Shown here: positions 18,960 through 34,828 of the stretch, in pieces
Position numbering within the stretch: the first letter of the stretch is position 1
Layout: every line of letters starts with the position of its first letter
Origin: Piscicola geometra
Taxonomy: Eukaryota; Annelida; Clitellata; Hirudinida; Piscicolidae
Assembly (NCBI GenBank): GCA_943735955.1
Contig: OX030958.1
Span: 9,109,126 to 9,173,125 of the forward strand
Direction: 5' to 3'
DNA length: 64,000 bases
The notes under the pieces: model-generated
The model's database searches: none
What the model was told of the DNA's origin: nothing
Seen by the model: the letters and a program-made list of their open reading frames with translations, nothing else
Position numbers and translations under genes: made by a program

Positions 18960-19620
18960 ATTAATTATTTGTTGGCTGCTTGGTCAGTTTCTCATAATCT
19001 TTACCACCTTTGGCCCAATTTCCTCCATTTCTCTTGGTTTTCTGGCAGTCTCAAACAGCCGTTGAGCTTTAAACCTGCCTATTTGACTATGATTTCTTCC
19101 CATTTTTTCGTCTGTCTTTTTTTATTCTCCATAAACAGTACCTTGAAGAACGGTTTAGGCCAGTCCTGAAAAGTGAGAGACATGATCATACCATATAAGG
19201 ATTCCTTCTTTTCTCTGTGTTCAGTAGGTTTTAATGATTCTATCTTTGTAAAAAAAATTATGAGAAGTCTTCTGGAAGCACCTCATATTTATGGCTTAAA
19301 TTATTCTTTCCAAGTCAATTGATAATGTCCATAGTTTGCAGGCATACAAGAATATGGACATTAACAAGGCATGCATCAGTCAGATCCTTGAGCAGAGGAC
19401 TAAGTTTTTAACTATCCAGAATGTTCTCAGTTTTGTGAGGGCTACTGTTTGAGCAGTTCTGGCCAGTATTTCTGCACTTGGTCCTGCATCAGAGACAACT
19501 GCTTCTAAGTATTTGAAGCAGTGGTTGATTTCCAATTTCTCGCCACAGACCCTTATGTCAGTGTTGACTGTTATTCTTGAAGAATAATCAATAATCATTT
19601 TAAAACTTGAAGCCATTTAG
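18960..19620 (-). mobile_element. Decayed non-LTR retrotransposon, C-terminal part of the reverse-transcriptase ORF
   Basis: Read on the minus strand, 19616-19380 keeps a frame with the post-RT signature FKYLEAVVSDAGPSAEILAR and ALTKLRTFW. Stop-interrupted frames below it still read LYACKLWTL, MRCFQKTSHNF, WYDHVSHFSGLA and NQEKWRKLGQRW, in the order expected for this common invertebrate LINE. Several stops and frameshifts make it a 5'-truncated dead copy. Clade not assigned. Confidence 0.85.
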
Positions 19621-20215
19621 GACTAAAATTATTCAAGTTAAATTTCTATCTAAGTTTTTAAAATGCTAACCACATAAAAAAGACATGCTTCAAACACTTT
19701 CAATGACAAATTAAATTTTCGCTAGGATAAAAAAATACATAGTTTTAAAAACTAAATTTTCAACTTGTCTTGCATAATAAAACATACAATTACACATACA
19801 AATACATGTTTGCATGCAATTGCACTAAATCAAATGAATAGCATTCAATGGCATTCTTCAATTTGATTAATCTTGCAAAAAATCTAGATTTATGTTTTTA
19901 TAGAAGAATAGAAGCATGTATTGTAAAGGCATTGTAAGTGTAAAAATTTCTATTAAATCATGTAAACCTTGTCTAGAAAGTAACCATAATAAATTGGTCT
20001 TATTAAAAGGCTCAACTTATCAGTAAAAATGTTCCTTTAAATATGATATTAAACTAAAGCAATGAGAAGTTACAAGAAGAGACAAAGTTTCACAGACAAT
20101 CATCCTATATCAAAGACTTAGTTTACATTGCTTGCAAAATTTCGTTGGCATCTCTACAACCTTTAAAAAATAAAATTCAATAACAATCTCCCAAAAACAA
20201 ACTTGAACACTCTCC

Positions 20216-23200
20216 ATGTCAGGTGGAAGGGTAAGGAAGCTGGTTGGCACGCCATCATTCTACCTCATAATCAACTTCTTGCTCTCGCAATGGGGCGACT
20301 GGATGTGGCAGTTCTCGGTGGGTGTGTACTTGAGTGAGTTGTCGGACAAGCATCTGCTGTTGGCGGCCCTCTTCGGCTTCATCGGGGGAGGGTGTGTCCT
20401 GCTGCTCGGAGGCCTCATTGGCGATTGGGTCGATCGCAATGCCAGACTCAAAGGTAGCACTACACTTTGGCGCTACTATTGGTGCAGAGTGTTAGAATGC
20501 GTTCCATACGGCATTGTGAAACTTGTATTTTAATACTAAAAATACCAAACTAGGAGTCCACTTTATATATTCAAGCACCACCACCATCTTTACTCAGTGG
20601 TCAGGGTGTCATTGTTTCTGCAGAACAGTTCAGTCGCTCTGAGCGCCTTGGGCGTGTGTGCAGCCCTTAAAGTGAAGGAATACAACGACGGATCAAGCCA
20701 TCTCCTGCAACACTACCTCGAGGTGGGGTGGTCGTTTTATTGGAATTAAAAGAATACAATGTTAAAACTTAATTAATAGCTAGATAGGCTAAATAGAGTT
20801 TGTAGAAAAGTTCAAAAATACATGTTAAATCTTCAAAAAAAACGATAAAATAATTATTTGACACTAGACTACTGGCCACACAGGCGTTTGTGGTGGCGAT
20901 GGCGGTGATAGCTCAGATGTCGAGTGTGGCTTACAAGATCGCCATCGAGAAAGACTGGGTGGTTGTCATATCAGAAAAGGACTCAGGAGTGCTCACTGGT
21001 GGGTGCAGGAGGAACTCATAACGTATCTTAAAATCATTTAAAACGCCGCATAACTTGTCACATAGGCAAAACCCTAAAATCACTTCGACTACCCATAAAT
21101 ACTTTGCCAACAAATGATGCCAACGCACCCAGACTTGAACGCCATCACTCGTTCGCTGGACCTGGCATGCAAGATTTTCTCGCCGATGAGCGTCGGCTAC
21201 ATCATGACTGCTGTATCCACCTTCGCGTCTGCCGTCGTCATCGCCGTGTGGAACATCGTCTCGATGTTTGTCGAGTATGGTCTCCTGTCACTCATCTATC
21301 GCCGAGTACCAGCTCTCGCTGTTAAGAGTGCGTGGTGTGGTTTGGTGGCTGTGTGTGTGTGAGTGGTATGTGCTGCTTGTGTAGGGAATGGATAGGTATG
21401 TTATGGTATAGTGTGGGTTTACACTTACTCAGAGTGCTCTCACTCTGGGTTTAAGAACAATTTAAGATTTAAAATATAAGTTTTCTTTTACAACGCAAGA
21501 TTTTTATGGGGATTATGAAATAAAAAGTAACGAAAGCTGATTATTTCATTCATGACTCTTGCATACACGTACAGAAGGAATGAAGGAAGAAGTGAAAGAA
21601 AATGGCAAAACAAATGGAGAGATATTAGCTGGCGGAGAGGAGAGAGAGATGATGATGGTTGTTGGAAAGGAGCAAAAAGATGGTGATAAGAACGAAAAGC
21701 TAGGAACGAAAAAGGAGGAAGGAGAAGAGGAGAAAAGACAAAACGTGATTCGGAGGACAGTGGGAGTGATGGTGGGTGGGTGGAGGACGTACGCACAGCA
21801 GGAAATCGTGTGGGCAGGCGTCTCACTGGCCCTTCTCTACATGACTGTCTTGGGCTTCGATGCCATCACCGTTGGTGCGTCCTTACAGGGCAATTAATAG
21901 CCTCTTTTTTTAAGATAAACTTCATATTACAGTTTTTCTAATGATTTTGAAGCGAAAATAAAAAAAATTATAAATAAATTATAAACACATACTTATAAAT
22001 GAAAAATAGTATATTTCAAACGAATCAACACTTCCACCACCACCACCAGCGTACATCATATCGAACGACATCAGCGCCTTCCTGGTGGGAGTTTCGATGG
22101 GACTTGCAGGCTTCACTGGCATCATTGGCGCTATCCTCTTCTCCAAGATGGCCAAGAGGTTTGGAGGAGTGTTGATTTGTGGGAGGCTTTAATATTAATA
22201 AAAATATTATTGTTTATTATTATTATTCTTTTTAGTTATAAATATTTTTTATTATTTATTCTCATTTTTATTATGCTTAAATCGAAGTTTTTGATATTTT
22301 AATGGTTTTTTTCTTTGTTTTCAGCTTTGCTTGATTAATTACGTTTTTTCTGATTGAAACTTCACGACAAAAAACGGACTATATAATTTAGAGTTCTCCA
22401 ATAGACGGACCATCCCATCACTGCAGGTTCGGCCTTAATAAGACTGGCGTCTTTTCGTTCAGCGCAGAAGTGGCCTGCTTGACGCTTGCGGTGGCTTCAG
22501 TCTGGGCTCCAGGCACCAAATTCGACCCATTCGCCACCTCCACCGCCGCAATGAATGCTACGCTTTTCAGTTCCACCAACCACACCCTTCACAATCAGTC
22601 TTCTGCAATGGCATCACCACTAGACCCAGATACGTTTCAAAGCGAATTGCCGTTGAAACTCGACCTCTTGAACCTCATAAACAGCCCCCACAACCACACG
22701 AACAACACCAGCCACAACGACTCACCAGCGCACCTCTTCTTCACCAACAACATTTCCATGATCCTTCTGTTGGTCGGCATCATCTTATCCAGGATAGGTT
22801 GGTGGCCGCTGAATACGAAGCAAGCACACTTCACTATCGATAAACATATACCGTCTCACTATCATGCCCTGCTATCATTCCAACACACTTATTACTTATA
22901 CATTCCAACACTATCATACAACACACACACTCCACCACTTCACTCCTCGATTACCTTCCACAATTACTACATAATTATTACACCACAATTATTACATAAG
23001 CACCACCACAATTATAACATAAGCACCACCACAATTATTACATAAGCACCACCACAATTATTACATAAGCACCACCACAATTATTACATAAGCACCACCA
23101 CCACTGCCCCATCATCATCACTGCAGGCCTGTGGATGTCTGACTTGGTGGTGACTCAGTTGCTGCAGGAGAACATCGCAGAGGAGGAGAGGGGCGTCGTG

Positions 23201-23479
23201 AATGGCGTGCAGAACAGCCTCAACATGCTGATGGAGATGCTCAAGTTCTGCTTGGTGATCTGCCTTCCATCGATCAAAATCTTCGGCGTCCACATCATCC
23301 TCTCCTTCACTTTCGTCTCAGCCGCCATGTTCTGCTTCTTCTGGCACGCTGCCAGGTCGCGCAAAAAAAGACGTATTCCTAGTAGTGATGACGGCCTTGC
23401 GAACGCCATCGAAAGCAAGAGTACTCCGTTGTCGGAGCAGGAAATGGTGGTTTCCGTGCCAGAAAACCCGATTGTCTGA
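20216..23479 (+). CDS. SLC40A1: Ferroportin (SLC40A1-type iron exporter), 8 exons, about 601 aa
   Basis: Exons: 20216-20453, 20598-20722, 20884-20998, 21133-21327, 21575-21874, 22050-22158, 22427-22797, 23127-23479 (1806 nt, phases consistent). Family blocks appear in order: QWGDWMWQFSVGVYLSEL, GDWVDRNARLK, LFLQNSSVALS, EKDWVVVIS, VEYGLLSLIYRRVPALAVK, LLYMTVLGFDAITV, then MSDLVVTQLLQENIAEEERG and VNGVQNSLNML. This is a multi-pass plasma-membrane Fe(II) exporter. A charged Lys/Glu-rich loop in exon 5 and a long Asn/Thr loop with N-glycosylation sequons in exon 7 make it longer than the 571-residue human protein. The start is the first Met of exon 1; a cag acceptor at 20220-20222 could instead mean an upstream first exon. 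The human hepcidin-binding Cys326 position is Ala (GFDAIT). Confidence 0.95.
22976..23100. repeat. 23-bp tandem repeat, about 5 copies, ferroportin intron 7
   Basis: Unit aagcaccaccacaattatta plus cat, nearly identical copies ending about 25 bp before the exon 8 acceptor. Confidence 0.9.
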
Positions 23480-24042
23480 GTGGTAGACACGGTGAATTCT
23501 ATTTATTTGTATAGGTGTTCAGACGCTATTTTTGTCGGCATATTAGTTGATGTGATAGTAATTTATATATTTTAAATGCATTATAAACTTACTACTCGTG
23601 GATTAAATACCTTTTTTTAACACACTCATTTGTTCGATGACTTCTTTTATATTTCTGAATAATAAACTAACCAGGCCAGTATTTATGAATTAACCATGTT
23701 TTTGTAGACTTTAGTGATAATTACTGCATATCTTATGACGACGACATCCATTGTTTAGAACATAAATTGTATTTTTGTATTTCAAACAAGAAAGAAGCAA
23801 TGAATACTGAATGATTGAATGACTGGTGGATTACGAGGTACTGTGACTAATGGGGCATACAAAATGTGAGACTAGCTAACTACACGAGCTTAAGGAATTT
23901 GAAACACGATTAAAAGACCAGAAGATCTTGTTCCACGTACGTTTAACTATTAGTATTACTAATACTACTAGTAGAAGTAGTAGGTGTAGTAGTAGTAGTA
24001 GTATTAGTAGTGGTAGTAGTAGTAGTATAATATTCTAGCGCT
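23480..24042. other. Ferroportin 3' flank and convergent intergenic stretch
   Basis: AT-rich, with AATAAA-type words near 23660 and an (AGT)n trinucleotide run at 23950-24030. Ferroportin (+) and LIN-7 (-) converge here, so it probably holds both 3' UTRs. No coding exon seen. Confidence 0.6.
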
Positions 24043-26117
24043 TCACTGACTCTGCTGTCGCCTGCGTGCCACCCTTTGTCTGTCAAACCTCGCCTCCATC
24101 TCTTCCAGCACCTTTGGGGTGTAACGCACCACTAGCTTCACAGAGCCTGTTTGGGTGTTTGTGTCTGTATTTTTGTGTGTGAGTGTTTGTTGCGTGTGTG
24201 TGTTTTTTTATATATATTTTTTTATTGTCTTTATTGATCACGGTTTGACAGACGCAGGCCATGTTACATGTTGCATAAGATACTAGATAATAGTAGATAA
24301 TTATAGGATACTGATGCTAATGATAATGGTTTGGAAAAAAAATACTACAAGACAAAGGATATGGTGAATAGGTAATAATTAAGTAGATAAATAAGTAATA
24401 AGAATCAGAGATGATAATATAAATATAAATGTAAATTATAGAATGTGATGTTTAAGAAGACGAGGGAGGAATGTTTACTTTCAAGCGTAGTATATATAGG
24501 GGTATCAAAATTGTGTTTACGGGGTCTTAAGTTATGAGTAGATTTTTTAAGGGGGGGTAAGAAATGGTGAAGAACGTGGTCAGAGTTAGTAGATATTTTA
24601 AAGAATAGTTTGGTGTCTAAAGTGGTAAACATAGAAGTGATAGATGGGTAGAAAGAGGGAAGGTAGTTAAGTCTTATGAGTTTATTAATTAGGAACTGGA
24701 GTTGCTTAATGTGTGGCTGATTAGCAAAACCAGACCAAGAAGGAGCTGCATACTTAAGGTGAGAGATAATGAGGGACTCAGTGATGTCAAAGAGTTTGGC
24801 ACCAAAGAGTCCATGGGAACGGATTGTTTTGATGGCATGAAAAGTTTGAAAGCATTTATTGATAATGTGATCTATGTGTGGTGAAATGTTAAGGGTGTCA
24901 GTGAATGTGATACCTAAGATAGTGAGTTTGTCTGTACATGTGTATTTGTGTATGAATACTAATTACTAATGCATATTCAACAAACCACCTTGTGCAGCCT
25001 TCAGCAATTCCACAGCCTTTTCATGGGGCTCTCCCTCTACACTCTGTAGCAAGAGTAGAAGCGTTAAATACCAACACCCTAACTTAACTTTTATGTCCAT
25101 ATCACGATCTCTTATGCCATCAAATCATAATCATCAGCAACATCATCATAACAATCAGAATCCCTAACATCATCATCACCATCATAACCCACTCACCACT
25201 CCATTAACTGACAGGAGTTGGTCTCCTCTTTTCAGACTGCCCAATCTATTTGCCACACCTCCTGGTTATTTAAATAAACTGATGATGGTTATACTTATTT
25301 TTGTTTTAATAATAATTATAAAAAAATAAATAATAAAAACATTTAAAAAATGAGAAAAGATTGTCACCAGGGATGATGCGAGAGATGTAAATGGGAGAAT
25401 TTTGCTCCCTGCCTCCCATGACGTTGAAGCCGAGTCCCTCCTCTGTCTTGGGCAGTTCCACAATGCGCGGGTGTGCATGTCCTTCACTCGCGGCAAACGC
25501 TGCTACCGTCGCCTGTGGTTGTGGTGTAAACTATTAAATATAAATAGATATTGATGAATAGATCATTTTGATAAATAGTATATTAGCAAAAATAATTAAA
25601 CTTGGAAAGATGTTGCTTTCAAACCTTAGCAGTGGCATTAGCTCGAACCTCCGGACTGCCAACTAGATCTACCGTCTCATAAACATGTTCGTACACCTCA
25701 CGCACTGCCACACAGAAGTCACTCTGCAACACCTTACTCAGACAAGCCAGCTTTGCACTGTCAAACTCTCCAGCTGAAGATTGCATGTGAATGCATGAAT
25801 ATATTAGGTGTTTTTTTGCTTTTAATAATTTAAATGATTAAAAAAGTGAGTTTGCTAACATTTCTGTAAAATGTCTAACAGCTCCACGGCTCTGTGAACA
25901 TCTAAAAATTATTTCATTCCAACATTTTATAAAAAATATGTTTTTTTTTAAAATGTATTAATTGCATTAACCGTTTGAAAATAAGTCTGTTGCAAAAATT
26001 AAAATGCAAAAGAAATACTTTCAATAATGAAATGTCAAATTAATCTATTAGCTCTGATATTGGAATAACTAGGTTTCAACCTTTTGCTAGTGATAGTGGC
26101 TCTTTTCCTGAAGCCAT
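24043..26117 (-). CDS. lin-7: LIN-7 (Veli/MALS) L27-PDZ scaffold, 7 exons, 198 aa
   Basis: Exons: 26117-26081, 25901-25860, 25773-25625, 25512-25368, 25261-25197, 25043-24989, 24146-24043 (597 nt, phases consistent). The protein starts [12 protein letters not shown] and continues with an L27 domain ([32 protein letters not shown]). The linker is [20 protein letters not shown]. The PDZ domain has its carboxylate loop in GLGFNVMGG, then [27 protein letters not shown] and [20 protein letters not shown], and the tail is [12 protein letters not shown]. Length is typical of the family. LIN-7 pairs with CASK/LIN-2 through L27 and sorts receptors and channels at basolateral and synaptic membranes. 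The last intron carries a same-strand LINE fragment. Confidence 0.96.
24205..24975 (-). mobile_element. 5'-truncated non-LTR retrotransposon with an intact RT C-terminal ORF, inside LIN-7 intron 6
   Basis: The minus strand reads without stops from about 24965 to the stop at 24405: [55 protein letters not shown], then the closing [12 protein letters not shown] and [10 protein letters not shown] typical of CR1/Jockey-like LINE ORF2 ends. A short 3' UTR with caataaagacaataaa follows near 24220. The uninterrupted frame suggests a fairly young insertion. The exact ends and clade are uncertain. Confidence 0.88.
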
Positions 26118-26581
26118 TGGATTCAGACACTTTTGGACTAGATCTTCATTTAGTAACTTTAAAGTTAAAACCTTAGGTTTTGTTTAAAAGTGAAAAGTAG
26201 TTTGAACTAATTAACCATTTGCATTTATAAAAGCTTGATTTTCCAACTAAAAACAAAATTAATTTATTTATTTTAAGAAACAAGAAACATTTAAAGCATA
26301 AAAATAATTTTCTATATAATTATTTGGCGACATAAAATAATAAACGTCTTATCATAATGATATGGAAAACGCAACTGAAAGTCTAATGGTATTAAACCTT
26401 GAGAATTACTTACAAAATAATCTCTCTTTTTCTAAATCCATGAAAAATATATTTAAAATCCTAATCTTCTGACGACATAAAATGTATAATAGCCTTAGTT
26501 TGACGGGGTAAAATAAAAAATAAAAATTAAACGTAAAGTTAGACATATTTCGGACAAACATTCAACCTTCTAACAAACATC

Positions 26582-27317
26582 TTAAAGTTCATCGTGAGAT
26601 TTAAAGTGGCTAAGGTTGATTTTGTAGATCTTCTCTAGAACCGTGTAGAACTCATCTTTTCGATCCGTGTAGAACTGGTTAGCTCCAACCTGAAAAGAAA
26701 ATCAAAATATGTAAATTAAACTTGAATTAATTCAAACTCTTCAATATATTAACTTATCAACTAAAATGTTTTCGAGAACAACATAAAATATATAATATAT
26801 AGTGAAAATAAATTAATTACTGCGTATATCTAAACAAAAAAGAAAAATCACGAAATTTAAATTCCCACCTGAACAATTTCATCTCTCTGCGTCAAGTAAT
26901 CTTTTCCTTTCATTACGTCATCGTAGAAGGCGACGATGTCCTTCAGGGCTTTTTCGAATGGAGTGGGTGACCATTGAAGGACATCTATCGCCTTGCTTAC
27001 GTCCAGAGTTCCTGGTTGAAGTGATGATGGATGCTTGAAGGGTGCAAGCGTGAGTTTAACTTCAACTATCGAGACACAAATAAACAATACAATACAATAC
27101 AACGACTTATGAACGTGGCATTTACCCCAAAGAGCTCCATTCTTGTTCACAAACCCCCCCCCCCTCCCACTTACCAGCTCTGACCATGGGGTAGAGGTAG
27201 AGAATGGAGTTGTCGTCGTCGGTGATGAACTTCTGCTCCGTCATTCCCATGTGCTTCTCCATGCTCCTCAGCAGCTGTTCGATCGTCACTGTTTCCTTCC
27301 ACGCTAGGTTGTAGATC

Positions 27318-27352
<35 letters not shown>

Positions 27353-29682
27353 TAGTGTGTGTGTGTTAGTGTGTGTGTATGTTAGTGTGTGTGTGTGTGT
27401 GTGTTAGTGTGTGTATTATTGTGTGTGTTAGTGTGTGTGTATGTTAGTGTGTGTGTGTGTGTATGTATGTGTGTGTGTATGTGTGGCTGAGATTATTATC
27501 ATGATGCATCGTTTAATAGCTGCTGTCACAATTTATACGTTGAAAAAATTCTTATAAAATTAGCACTTTTATACACGTCATCATCATTATCATTATCAAG
27601 AGCACCATCACCTGGTCGACAATCTCGGAGGCTTGCGGGTACTTGGCGACCACTTGGCGGATCATCTGGGCCACGTCTTCGACATACACGAAGGAATTGT
27701 CCATGTTCTTCAAGAACTTGGGAATGTTGACCGGCTTGTGCGGCAGCATGGGCGCCACCCTCACCCACACCATGTACATCCACAGACGGTACGTCGTGTC
27801 ACGTGCCCCGATGACGTCGGGAAGGCGGAAGATGATGTAGGGGATGCCTGAGGGCTCCTTCCTTTGAGCGATCAGCAACTCTTCTGCCTTGAATTTGTCT
27901 GGTGGGTGGAAAGGAATGAGAAGTTGGCTTAGGAGAACGAAATATAAAATCGTAGAACGATGATATATGAAAAAATAATTATTTATTTAACTCCACGAAC
28001 TATAATGTGAAAAATAAAATTGAAATGGCATACTGTTGGCTTGGTGGTGGTGGTCTGCCAGTAGCTTCCTCCTTGCAGCGTCTGTTGGTCTCACGCCTGA
28101 GGTTTCCTGGCGAGATTGATTCGAGGATTGAGCTCATTAAGTTTCCGCTTCTTTTTTGTTCTTTCTCATCATGAACTTTACAGCATTATGATTAAGTCAC
28201 GTGGCTAATAGGTTAGGAATGAAATCAATACATCCTGTTAGTAGTATATACTGGATGGTTGAGTGGATGGATACAAGAGTTGGTTGATGATAAAAGATGA
28301 ACGAATGGATATGCGTTAGTTACCTTGATGGATTCGTTTTGAGGAGGATCACACACATCGTAGATTGTGTCGGTGCTGATGTAAACGTACAATCTGTAAA
28401 AATTGTAGATTTGTTAATTTCATATTCTAAATTTGTTAATCTTAATCGGAAAAACGCAAATGAATCCCGTCACAGTCTACGCCAACAACCTCCAATAACT
28501 GCACCAAACAGACACCTGGCCTGGTTTTCGAGAACTGCCAGAGAGTCCTTGAGGTCTGAGTCGCTGAAGGCACTGAAGTCTATCACCGCATCGAACTTGT
28601 CTGTGAGATGTTATACGTATTTTCAAATTGATTTTTATTTAAATATATAAATAATAATTTTTTAAAATCCAATAAATTAAGAATTATACTTTTTTAAATG
28701 ACACTTATTATTTTCAAACTCATAGAACGATAAAAATAGTTAAAATATATTTAAGAATTATAAGCTTTTAAATAACCATTCTTGATTTTTTAAATCGATA
28801 ATAACGATAGAAACGATTTCATGGCGTGAAAATAAGTTTAAAGAGCACGTACCGAATTCCTTTTCGTGCAGAAGTTTCGTGAGTTCTTGGCAGTTCTCCT
28901 TCAGATCTTGCTTGCGGTCGCACTTGATGTGGCGCACATGCGGCTTCACTTTGTCCTTCGTGTCCCAGTACCAGTTGCCCCTATGTGTTTAATAGGTGAT
29001 AGATGGGAATAGATGGGCAGTAATGAAATGTGAAACGAAATTGCAATATTTTGGTGTACTTTGTTCCTCTCTGTAGATGGCGTGTTAAGTGGTATAGAAA
29101 AGATTCGTGTAGATTTATATTAAAGATTTAATTTTCAATCGTTATTGAAATTTACAGAATGTAATAATAATTGATTGGTTGGGTGTAAGGTAGTATAAAC
29201 CAATGACACACACCATAAATAAATAGAAAAAATAATATATATGTATATTTATTTATTTACGTTTAATGACGCACACCAACAACCTGTTTACGATGGTGAC
29301 GATGTCTCCATCTTGCAGAAACTTTTCCACAGTTGAAGCTCCAAGAAAACCGTTTCCTCCGAACACAAGGATGTTTCTGTGGTGGGAGAAGAGAGTATTA
29401 GAAGTGTTGAAGATGAAAAGATGTGTAGGGAGTTTGCAAATTATTGAGGTTGCTTATAACGCAAGACAAAAGTAACTTTCAATGCACCGAGCAACTAAGA
29501 TGTTTTCAATTATATATTTGTTCGCATTGTTATAATGCATTAGTATGCAATGCCAAGCTCCACATCATCGTTACGAACAATGAATTACTAATGTGAAAGT
29601 ATGCAAATTACAACCTTCCCTTGCTCTCGACAGACAAGGAGAGACAGGCAAGTGTTAAAAGACAAACGGCAACTTTCACCAT
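26582..29682 (-). CDS. ER-luminal extended SDR (NAD-dependent epimerase/dehydratase fold), HDEL tail, 10 exons, 416 aa
   Basis: Exons: 29682-29615, 29376-29284, 28980-28853, 28600-28516, 28393-28324, 28106-28034, 27898-27612, 27316-27175, 27065-26869, 26689-26582 (1251 nt, phases consistent). A signal peptide (MVKVAVCLLTLACLSLSV) is followed by a Rossmann nucleotide loop (NILVFGGNGFLGAST), FDAVIDFSAFSD, and a YISTDTIYD strand carrying the Ser/Thr. Then come NKFKAEELL, IIFRLPDVIGARDTTYR, NSFVYVEDVAQMI and YNLAWKETVTIEQLL. The protein ends KSHDEL, an ER-retrieval signal. The residue four before the catalytic Lys is Gln (QANNK) instead of Tyr, so activity is doubtful. The substrate is unknown. 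The ATG at 29682 is preferred because it begins the signal peptide; the frame is open further upstream. Confidence 0.88.
27318..27485. repeat. Interrupted (TG)n tract in SDR intron 7
   Basis: tgtgtg with recurrent ttag and tatg interruptions. On the gene's sense strand it is an (AC)n tract abutting the exon 8 acceptor at 27317. Confidence 0.9.
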
Positions 29683-30442
29683 GGTTTCTGGCAATAGCTT
29701 GCACCCTTTAAAAACACCAGATGCTGGAGAGGCTCTTGAGAAGTGATGATCAAGTCTTGTGGGAGACTCATTCATATATATAGAAGTAAGTGGAAGGGGT
29801 GGAGCAAGCACAGCAGCAGCACCGGCTGTGAGAGGATGTATGCATAGAGAATGTACTTACATGGGAAGGATCTGAATATTCAATTTCATAAGAGAATAAG
29901 AATAGCAAAAATGAAGAAAGAACATTTTTTAAGTTTGAATAAAGCAAAGAATAAGCCTTAAGTAAAGTTATAAAAAAGAAAAATGTGAATAAAAAAAGAA
30001 GCTTGAAGAAAAAGAAAGAAAGTTGTGGAAGTTTAAACGTTAGCTATGACGTGGAAGGTGCGTTGGAATATGCTGAGATGGAAGTTTAGAAACTTCCAGA
30101 AGGATGTATTTATTTATAATTATTTAAAGTTTATGAATGAAAAATAAAGGAATTTATAAATATTTGATGAAATAATTCACATTTTCCATGAATTAAAATA
30201 TCTTTTAAACTACAATTTAATGAAAAATTTATTAATTTACTTTTCCAATTAAAATAAGAATTAAAGATGATTTAAATTACTTAAATGTTTATTTAGAAAA
30301 AACTTAAACTTTATTTTCATCATTTGAATATTTTGAGCCGTTTAATTTTTCACCTATTTATAGCCATTTTGATTGCGTAGTCAAAACCCAGGTGACCGTT
30401 TTATAAACGGTAATTTTACAGGATCTGAGATAATCGTTCAGA
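29683..30442. promoter_or_regulatory. Divergent promoter region between the SDR (-) and MFSD5 (+)
   Basis: The two genes start 760 bp apart in opposite directions. The spacer is AT-rich without other exons and contains a three-pentamer heat-shock element at 30088-30102. Shared regulation is inferred from geometry. Confidence 0.45.
30088..30102. promoter_or_regulatory. Heat-shock element, three perfect inverted pentamers
   Basis: aGAAacTTCcaGAAg fits nGAAnnTTCnnGAAn exactly, the canonical trimeric HSF1 site. It lies about 406 bp upstream of the SDR start codon and about 340 bp upstream of the MFSD5 start codon. Confidence 0.5.

Positions 30443-34828
<4,386 letters not shown>

Larger units (their letters stand above)
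17662..20215. other. AT-rich spacer between QSOX and ferroportin
   Basis: No gene exon is seen apart from the LINE relic at 18960-19620. QSOX and ferroportin diverge here, so both promoters must lie in this stretch, but I see no convincing core motif. One perfect inverted repeat is present at 18908-18946. Confidence 0.7.

Noticed and set aside
24702..24884. A + strand 60-codon frame
   Set aside because: Shadow of the minus-strand LINE reverse-transcriptase frame.
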